From positions 1 to 64,000 of the IMG/VR virus record IMGVR_UViG_3300021961_000037: DNA of 64,000 bases; one strand, 5' to 3'. Below, piece by piece: positions 23,603 through 30,091 of the stretch; within the stretch, counting starts at the first letter, position 1, and the number at the start of each line of letters is the position of its first letter. The notes under the pieces are model-generated. The model saw only the letters and a program-made list of their open reading frames with translations, had not been told where the DNA came from and ran no database searches. A program made the translations under genes and the position numbers. Source of the stretch: a virus.

Positions 23603-23608
23603 ATTATC
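23603..23608 (-). promoter_or_regulatory. -10 box, leaderless start
   Basis: GATAAT (23608-23603), 6 nt before the ATG at 23596 and just downstream of the capsid terminator. Confidence 0.45.
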
Positions 23609-23612
23609 CCAT

Positions 23613-23666
23613 ACAAAGCAAAACCCCCGCCTCAACCCCATGTTTCGGGGTCTTGGCGGGGGTTAC
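23613..23666 (-). terminator. Strong terminator after the capsid gene
   Basis: Stem AACCCCCGCC/GGCGGGGGTT (23622-23631 and 23655-23664) encloses a second stem AACCCC/GGGGTC-like. On the minus strand it is followed by TTGCTTTG, after the major capsid gene. Confidence 0.85.
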
Positions 23667-23689
23667 GCTTCAAACGGCGTTAGCCGTTA

Positions 23690-24997
23690 TCAGGCAGGTG
23701 CTCCGTCGAACGTGACAGCAACGAACGCCTCAGGGCGCTTGACGGCGAGCGCAAGGCGCTGCTCGGCAAGAACCACGATTGCGTTACGGACGAAGAAGTC
23801 CGCATGCTGTTCGCTGATTCGGATGGACGCTTGCTCGCGGTCGTACAACTGCGCGCCGGTTCCGAACGCACCGACGAGAGCGGTGCCCTCGGCGATGGCA
23901 GGAGTGTCCACGACGGGGATGCGCCACAAACGTGGCTGACCACCGAGTGCAACCGAGACAGCAACGAGGTACTGACCGTTGTTGTCCTTCGACAGTTCGA
24001 TGTCTTCCCAGTCGTTCGGGTGCAAAACGACACCCGTCGGCTCGTAGTACGCAAGGAACGACAGCGTGGCAGCGCGACGAATCGCGTCAGCCTTGAGGTC
24101 GCCCACTGCGCCAGAAGACCAGTCGTAGGTCTGGATGCCCGATGTCTGAAGAACGCCAGTCAGGTTCTCGCCGGTGCCATCACCGTTGAGAATCTGCTCG
24201 TCTTCCTGCAGACGGAGACCGTACATCAACTCGTTGTCGATGATCGAGCGCAACTGCGGCTCGTCAGCAAGAACGTTGCGGTGTGCGGCTTCCCAGTGGG
24301 CGAGTGTGCGGACAGGAGCCTGCTCACCAACGAATGTGAAGCCAGACTGCGGCTTCGCTGCGAAGGTTGCCGGCGAACCACCACGCTCAGCAACTGCTGC
24401 GGCGTTGTTGGTGAAGCCCGTCATGCGGAAGTACTCGATCACTGCTGCAGTGGTCGTGCGGGTTGGGAACAGGTCACGAACGCGACGTGTGCGCATCGGC
24501 GGAACGACGATGGCGTCACGCTGAACCGAGCCGAAAGAACCAGGGGTGCCACTCGGCAGTGCCGAGTAGATGTCCTTGGTGCCCCAAGCGCCGGTCACAT
24601 CGGCACGGTTGACCATGTAAGGCGAAGGCATGTTCGCGCCGTTACGACCCTGGTTCAGAGCCTTGAACTCGTCGGATGTTGTGAACATCTCGCCGAGGCT
24701 CTTGGCCTGATACGGAGCCGGAGCGGACTGCGAAGCGACGGCGGCTGCCTGAGCGACGGACTCAGCCGACGACTCCGAACCCCAGCGCTCTGCATCGCGC
24801 ATTCCCTCAAGACCCTCAATGAGTCCCTTGATTTCGCGAATGTCCGACATGTTGCGGTCAAACGCACTCTTCTGTTCTGCGGAAACAACAACTGTTCCAT
24901 CTTCGACCTTGAAAGAGTCGGCAATGGTCTTGTTGTCCGCCATCTTTGCGCGAAGTGCACCTTGCAGTTCGCGGAGACGACTGTCATCGAATGACAT
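23690..24997 (-). CDS. Major capsid protein (HK97 fold)
   Basis: The 435-residue protein has the standard HK97-type order. Residues 1-75 form a helical/coiled region (RLRELQGALRAKMADNK, MSDIREIKGLIEGLEGM) resembling the delta or scaffolding domain. An Ala-rich linker leads to the coat domain with NELMYGLRLQEDEQILNGDG, TGVVLHPNDWEDIELSKD and RISEQHADFFVRNAIVVLAE. It builds the shell after cleavage by the prohead protease at 38.6-41.1 kb. AGGAGG precedes the ATG. It is followed by a strong terminator and preceded by its own promoter. Confidence 0.95.
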   Translation of the reverse strand: MSFDDSRLRELQGALRAKMADNKTIADSFKVEDGTVVVSAEQKSAFDRNMSDIREIKGLIEGLEGMRDAERWGSESSAESVAQAAAVASQSAPAPYQAKSLGEMFTTSDEFKALNQGRNGANMPSPYMVNRADVTGAWGTKDIYSALPSGTPGSFGSVQRDAIVVPPMRTRRVRDLFPTRTTTAAVIEYFRMTGFTNNAAAVAERGGSPATFAAKPQSGFTFVGEQAPVRTLAHWEAAHRNVLADEPQLRSIIDNELMYGLRLQEDEQILNGDGTGENLTGVLQTSGIQTYDWSSGAVGDLKADAIRRAATLSFLAYYEPTGVVLHPNDWEDIELSKDNNGQYLVAVSVALGGQPRLWRIPVVDTPAIAEGTALVGAFGTGAQLYDREQASIRISEQHADFFVRNAIVVLAEQRLALAVKRPEAFVAVTFDGAPA

Positions 24998-25100
24998 ATT
25001 ATTCCTCCTACGGAATAGTTTGGATGGGTGATTTGTATTTCTTGTCGCGACTTAGGTAAGCACCCAGTCCAGTAACGTTTAAATTACTGTACTAATGAGA

Positions 25101-25135
25101 ATAACACTTTGGTAGTACTTTAAAATGCAACCCCC
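25101..25135 (-). promoter_or_regulatory. Capsid promoter, GGGGGTTGCA type
   Basis: GGGGGTTGCAT (from 25135) with TTGCAT at 25130-25125, 18 bp spacer, TGTTAT (25106-25101). A leader of about 100 nt precedes the capsid ATG. Confidence 0.5.
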
Positions 25136-25161
25136 ATAACGGGCAGTTGTATTTGATATCT

Positions 25162-26295
25162 TTACAGCCTTTTATACCGTTTAACTACTTGGGGGCAGCA
25201 CGCAGATTTGTATTTGATACCAAACTCTCCATCATCAAAATTGCCATCTTTCTTGGCATTTTTGGGGTCTTTGGATGGATGATTTGCGGGAATAAGGTCA
25301 AAATCTTTCCGCGTTCCCTTCGGCATGGGGGCAGATGAACTCATTGCTTTCAGAAATGTTCCAACCCTTTTCATCGCCTCTTTTTCATCACCAACAGACA
25401 AACCACGTAGATAGACAGTCTTCAAATCACGAAGATTTGTTCTGAACAATGGGTTGTCAACATCGGCATTATGACGCCTAACACGGATAGCGAGAGCATT
25501 CACTGCCTCGCTGTCAATTGTCGGTATTTTTCGTTTCGGACGGTTTATTTCCTTCTTCTGAATAAAAGAATCCGCTAGTTCTTTCTTCCTCCCACGACGA
25601 CGACCACGAGGCGAGTTATCGCCACGAATGTTCATCACACGGTTATAGTCGGATCCGTTTGAGCACGGCAACCAAACAATCTTGCCGTCGCGTGCCGTAT
25701 ATCTCCTGATTCCTATACATCCGAGGTTTCTTGAGCGGACACGAGCAGAATCGGGGTTGGTGAATACATCAGGGTCGGTTGATCGACTTACAAAGTTGAC
25801 AAATCCTTTATGGTCAATGTCTGTTACGTCTTCATCTTTTCCTGCAACTGGTGCAGACATAAGACCGCCACCGTCAATAGTCTCAATCCCAATTACGCCA
25901 CGCTGACCCAAATTTTCAAACTTGTCGGTTGCAACACATGGTGCGTAGTACCGTTCTCCGCCAAGGATAACTACACGTACTTTTGAGCATCCATTGCGCT
26001 TTGATGCAGCAAGAGCCATCCCTCTGTCTTTGTAATATTCTGAAGATTTTGATTCCATTCTCAGCGACCTGTGAACAATCTCGGCCTCTGAGACAAAACG
26101 GCTTTTTGCCCCCGCCTTCAGATATTCAGACTTACCTTTTCGGATAGCGACAAACTCGTCGTGAGACGCACAGGGCATCCACGACCCGTCAGCCTCGTGT
26201 GCACCACGGCATCCGAGTTGGCGGGCTACACGAAGAGCCTGTTCACGAGAGACTTTCGGTTTTTCACCTTTTGAAGAAAAGGAAACAGATTTCAT
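25162..26295 (-). CDS. Protein with three Cys-pair repeats
   Basis: The 377-residue basic protein has no known family. It contains three copies of a module with a GC step and a distal [WY]-x-PC: C29/C42, C103/C120 and C193/C211 (LGC...SWMPC, NGC...YYAPC, LGC...VWLPC). Each copy is preceded by an Ala/Arg-rich helix and followed by a Phe/Tyr helix. An Arg/Lys-rich linker and a C-terminal CC pair follow. The repeats may be zinc- or disulphide-stabilised binding units. It is last in the minus-strand head operon before the capsid gene. Confidence 0.75.
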   Translation of the reverse strand: MKSVSFSSKGEKPKVSREQALRVARQLGCRGAHEADGSWMPCASHDEFVAIRKGKSEYLKAGAKSRFVSEAEIVHRSLRMESKSSEYYKDRGMALAASKRNGCSKVRVVILGGERYYAPCVATDKFENLGQRGVIGIETIDGGGLMSAPVAGKDEDVTDIDHKGFVNFVSRSTDPDVFTNPDSARVRSRNLGCIGIRRYTARDGKIVWLPCSNGSDYNRVMNIRGDNSPRGRRRGRKKELADSFIQKKEINRPKRKIPTIDSEAVNALAIRVRRHNADVDNPLFRTNLRDLKTVYLRGLSVGDEKEAMKRVGTFLKAMSSSAPMPKGTRKDFDLIPANHPSKDPKNAKKDGNFDDGEFGIKYKSACCPQVVKRYKRL

Positions 26296-26537
26296 TAATC
26301 TTCTATTTCTATATTTTCCATGGATGAACCCATGAACTCATCGTAAAGTTCATCAATCTTGTCTCTATTCTCTGGCTGGGAAAGGTACCACGCCATCATG
26401 TCTGACGCATTTTCATCGTCTGATTCATTTGCGAAGGCAACAGCAATCGTCAAAATACGTTGGCGAAGTTCCGGTGACTCCACATTGTCAAAAAATTCTG
26501 CGCGCATTGCAACAATGTCTTCATCTGAAAGTTTCAT
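26295..26537 (-). CDS. Small acidic hypothetical protein
   Basis: This 80-residue, Asp/Glu-rich helical protein (VAMRAEFFDNVESPELRQRI, ending MENIEIED) has no known domain. Its ATG shares a base with the upstream stop (TAATG), and its stop overlaps the start of the next gene. It could be a small virion or chaperone-like component for its large neighbours. Confidence 0.7.
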   Translation of the reverse strand: MKLSDEDIVAMRAEFFDNVESPELRQRILTIAVAFANESDDENASDMMAWYLSQPENRDKIDELYDEFMGSSMENIEIED

Positions 26538-29500
26538 TATGCCCTGACCCTTCTGTTGCGACGCCTAACTGGTGTCAATGATGTCCTCAAAAGTCTACGG
26601 GGATCAGACTCAACTTTTTCTCTAGCGAATGTCAAAATACCGCCACCAATTGGTGCATTAGCAAGGAACCACCCTTTAACCTGAGCATCACGAACCTTAT
26701 CTTTGCCGCTTCCCGAGACGGCAAAAATCATTTCTTGGTGTGAAACCCGTGGCTTGGTGAGCAATTTCCTCACTAGTGCATATTCTTGGTCGTTGCGAAT
26801 AAGCCCACCGCCACCAAATTTCTCATAGAAACGAACTTCTTCAAGAAACGATTCAACCGGGAATGCTGATCTTGGCTTATAGCCAACTTTTGCCCAAACA
26901 AACTGACCATCCTGAGCGGCTGTAACTTTTGCTTTGGTTACGCCAATTGCTTGGAGACCCATGAAGGCATAGTTGTTGTAAATGGTTGCAATACCATTGT
27001 TTTTGTCGGCATCATTGGTGATGAAAAGTGTTCCGTTGTACACCTGCTTGTTGTTCAAAGTTATTGACCTTGACGATGAGCCGACTTTTCGAAGTATCCG
27101 ACCGTTACTGTCAATTTCATTGAAATTAACCTCAACACTGAAACTTGAACCAGAGCCCCTAACAGAGGCAACGGCGTTGTAGAGTTTCCCGTTTTCTCCA
27201 ACAATTTTGTCATGCTGATAGAGATTTTTGATATAAGCCTGCTGCTCGGAAGGTTGCAACATGCGGAATGCTTCAGGCGTCATGTCCTTCCACGGCAGGT
27301 CGCCATCGCCATGTCGTTGTCTTAGGTATTCACCGATTTTTTTCTTGCGTCGCACAATTCCATCACCAATAACATTTTTGATGTTGTCCGCCACACCCTG
27401 CCCGAGTTTCGCTGCTTTTTCATCAAGTTTGAAATCTGGTCGTTGCTGAGCAAAACGAACAGCAGCAATCAAATCGTCTTTGCGTGACTGATACGCACGG
27501 TATTGGGCGAGGTTTCCATACTCGCTACTTAGCGACGCAAGGAATTGAAGAACATTTTCGTTTTGGGGAGAATTTTTTATCCTATCTTTTAGTTGTGTAA
27601 TGCGTTCTAGTATCTGATTTTCGTTCTGTGGAATTGCAAGACGAAGATTCTGGTTAACCCTGTCTGCTATTTCTTGGTTGGTCGCATTTGCATTGATGGA
27701 AGCCAGAACTCTCAGCAGTGATCTTTGCATGGCTCTATTTGCAGAATGAACACCCTTCAAATGTTGACCATCCAACCCGTCAACCCAAGCAAATGCCTTT
27801 GCCCGCAACTGCTCATCTTGAATTCGATTAACAAAACCTTTAATTTCGTCAATTTCCTTCTTGTCAATACCTTTGATTTCCGCAGCAGCAAATGCTTTCG
27901 GTTTTACCCCACCAGCATTTACCTGTGGTGCGTTTGGAACAGTAGGAGGCTCTGGGGCGTTGGGCGCCTGTGGCTCTTTCGGTGCCTTTGGTGCTTGTGG
28001 CTTAGGCGCATTGCGTCGCTCATCACGCTCACGAATCAGCCTATTGATCCGGTTTGTTCGCTCGTTATAGTTGATTCGCGCAATTTCGTACTCTTCATTG
28101 CGGAGGACAACTAATTCTGCGAGAAGACCTATTTGTTCTTTGCGTTGGTCGTTATCTGGTTGGTTATTTATTAAATCTGCAATGCGATTAAGTGCTGATC
28201 GCCTATCCCCACTTCGTCCAGTCATCCTGTTGAGGTCGGCATCTCTTTGTTGATTGAGAAGAGGGATACGGTCTTCACCATACTGTCCAACAACACCAAT
28301 TACACGAGACTCAATCTCGTTTAGTCTTCCATCAAGTCCACGCAATCGTTGGAGGACGACTGAACGCCTATCTTCGCTCATCGGAAGACCTTCAACAAAC
28401 TTGCGGACTTTCTCTTCGTTCGCGGCGTTGCCACGCTCTGGAATGTCCGAAAGCAAATCAGTCGCTTTGATTCTTTTTCTGGGCGCAGGTTTTGGCGGTT
28501 GCGCACCAGCATCTGGAACCGCATCAGCGTTGGGTCGTTGTGTTGCAACACGCTCGGCCCTCTGCTCCGAAGCAACGCGACGACGCTGGCGCCTCGGCCT
28601 TGGCGTAGGCTGAACTGGTTGAGCCTCTGGAGCGTCAACTCTTGGCGCATTTTCATCCGTTCTTGGAGCACCAGGCTGAACAATCTCCCGCTGCATTCGT
28701 CGTTGTTCCGATGGACGAAGATTTCCACGGCTTTGGCGTCGGCGTCTTGCTGGTGCTGCTGGTTGTTCAACTACCCGCTCTACACGGTTGCGCCTACCAG
28801 CGTTAGCCCCACGGGGTCGTCGTGGTGGGTTGACTACCTCAGTTGACCTGTCATCATCTCGTCCTTCAAGCCGTTCTGCAACTCCTCGAAGACCACGCTC
28901 AAGACGACCTGCCCCTCGTTCGGCGTTTTGTAAACGGTTCACCATTCGTTCGTTGCGGCGATTTACTCTCCTGCCGCGGCGACCATCATCAATATTTTCA
29001 AGACGTTCACCGATATTTGTTATTGCATTAGCAATACGTCGCGCCACTCCCCAGCCACAGTTTCGTCCAAAGCGATCCGTAATTTGACCGCCATACCGCG
29101 TACCGACTGGGCACCGCCAACCTCCACGCCGGTTCGTTCCCGGAATTGACAGATTGGGGTCCCACATTGCCCGTACACGCTTTACCTCATAATTAAATGT
29201 TGTTTTGTGTCTTTCCGAAATGAATGCGGACGCTTTGTAGGCAATGATTGATTTTGCTTCTTCTGTTGAAAAAACCGATATTGGGGTGTCAGAAATTGAA
29301 ACAATAGGGAGCATCTTTTCTTGTTCTTGTGACTCAGATGCTTCTGCTTTCGCTTTTTCTATTGCCGCTGGAAGCAAATTCTGTGGCATTGGGCCGTCAA
29401 TCCTCATGCCTCTATCTAGTGAAACTGCAAGTTCTGATTTGGGTATTGGGGAATCCTCATATTCGTCAACAAGGGCGCTGACAAGTTCTTTCGCATTCTC

Positions 29501-29593
29501 TGTTAGGGGCGTGAATTTTGAGCCTTGGCTGGATACAAGCACGGAGAAGAAAGGCTTGTTGTCTCGTGTCCTAACCAGAAAAGCAGTGTTCAT
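26537..29593 (-). CDS. Giant modular head-associated protein with Cys signature
   Basis: This 1018-residue protein has four parts. (1) Residues 1-150 start FLVRTRDNKPFFSVLVSS and match the start of the 948-residue neighbour. (2) The signature RCPVG...ITD...C has C161 and C179, then a basic GRRGRRVNRRNERM stretch. (3) A long Arg/Pro/Ala-rich, probably disordered region (about 240-380) is followed by helical segments, with a second Pro-rich linker near 545-590. (4) A C-terminal globular region (about 790-1000) contains a phrase like GQFVWAKVGYKPRSAF, often seen at the end of large actinophage proteins. No enzyme class can be assigned. It is probably carried in the virion. Confidence 0.75.
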   Translation of the reverse strand: MNTAFLVRTRDNKPFFSVLVSSQGSKFTPLTENAKELVSALVDEYEDSPIPKSELAVSLDRGMRIDGPMPQNLLPAAIEKAKAEASESQEQEKMLPIVSISDTPISVFSTEEAKSIIAYKASAFISERHKTTFNYEVKRVRAMWDPNLSIPGTNRRGGWRCPVGTRYGGQITDRFGRNCGWGVARRIANAITNIGERLENIDDGRRGRRVNRRNERMVNRLQNAERGAGRLERGLRGVAERLEGRDDDRSTEVVNPPRRPRGANAGRRNRVERVVEQPAAPARRRRQSRGNLRPSEQRRMQREIVQPGAPRTDENAPRVDAPEAQPVQPTPRPRRQRRRVASEQRAERVATQRPNADAVPDAGAQPPKPAPRKRIKATDLLSDIPERGNAANEEKVRKFVEGLPMSEDRRSVVLQRLRGLDGRLNEIESRVIGVVGQYGEDRIPLLNQQRDADLNRMTGRSGDRRSALNRIADLINNQPDNDQRKEQIGLLAELVVLRNEEYEIARINYNERTNRINRLIRERDERRNAPKPQAPKAPKEPQAPNAPEPPTVPNAPQVNAGGVKPKAFAAAEIKGIDKKEIDEIKGFVNRIQDEQLRAKAFAWVDGLDGQHLKGVHSANRAMQRSLLRVLASINANATNQEIADRVNQNLRLAIPQNENQILERITQLKDRIKNSPQNENVLQFLASLSSEYGNLAQYRAYQSRKDDLIAAVRFAQQRPDFKLDEKAAKLGQGVADNIKNVIGDGIVRRKKKIGEYLRQRHGDGDLPWKDMTPEAFRMLQPSEQQAYIKNLYQHDKIVGENGKLYNAVASVRGSGSSFSVEVNFNEIDSNGRILRKVGSSSRSITLNNKQVYNGTLFITNDADKNNGIATIYNNYAFMGLQAIGVTKAKVTAAQDGQFVWAKVGYKPRSAFPVESFLEEVRFYEKFGGGGLIRNDQEYALVRKLLTKPRVSHQEMIFAVSGSGKDKVRDAQVKGWFLANAPIGGGILTFAREKVESDPRRLLRTSLTPVRRRNRRVRA

Positions 29594-29750
29594 TGATTTG
29601 CATCTTTCTAGATTGCAGAATAGTGCGTGCGTAGCATCAAAAACGCTATAGAAATCTTACCACTATGTGATATGCGCCGTAGAGCAAGCACGGGGAGACA
29701 GATTTTCGGTCAACCCAACACTGGATATGTAACCAATTTCAGAAGTTGTA

Positions 29751-30089
29751 TTATTCTGCCTTTGGTGTTGCCCACGCACTTGCTGTTGCCACTGACTTTT
29801 TTGCTCCGTCCGATTCTGGCTCAAAGAAATCAGATGGATTTGGTGAATATCCGTTTGACTCCCAGAATTTCCCTAAGTAGATATAGGCGATGTCTTCGTA
29901 TTCGTTTGTAGATGTCGCTTTTTCCAATTTTTCAGCGACATTGTTGAGATATGTTTTCGTCTCATCGTCGGTAGAAGGGTTAATCATTATGTTGACTTTC
30001 CCATCTTCAATCACAACAACAGAACGAGGCGCTTTACGCTTGTCTACATCATCAAGAAAATAACTTACATATGTTCCATCTTCAAACAT
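29751..30089 (-). CDS. Hypothetical acidic protein
   Basis: The 112-residue protein starts MFEDGTYVSYFLDDVDKRK, with a short beta-rich N-terminus, a central helix (YLNNVAEKLEKATS) and a loop-like C-terminus. GGGAG lies 5 nt before the ATG. It follows the kinase-like gene closely and may be its immunity, chaperone or co-packaged partner, by position only. The 157-base gap below it (29594-29750) holds no clear gene. Confidence 0.7.
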   Translation of the reverse strand: MFEDGTYVSYFLDDVDKRKAPRSVVVIEDGKVNIMINPSTDDETKTYLNNVAEKLEKATSTNEYEDIAYIYLGKFWESNGYSPNPSDFFEPESDGAKKSVATASAWATPKAE

Positions 30090-30091
30090 TT

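Noticed and set aside
23804-24994. 396-residue plus-strand frame opposite the capsid gene
   Set aside because: Antisense of the high-quality major capsid gene. The Arg/Cys-rich translation has no recognisable domain and no start signals.
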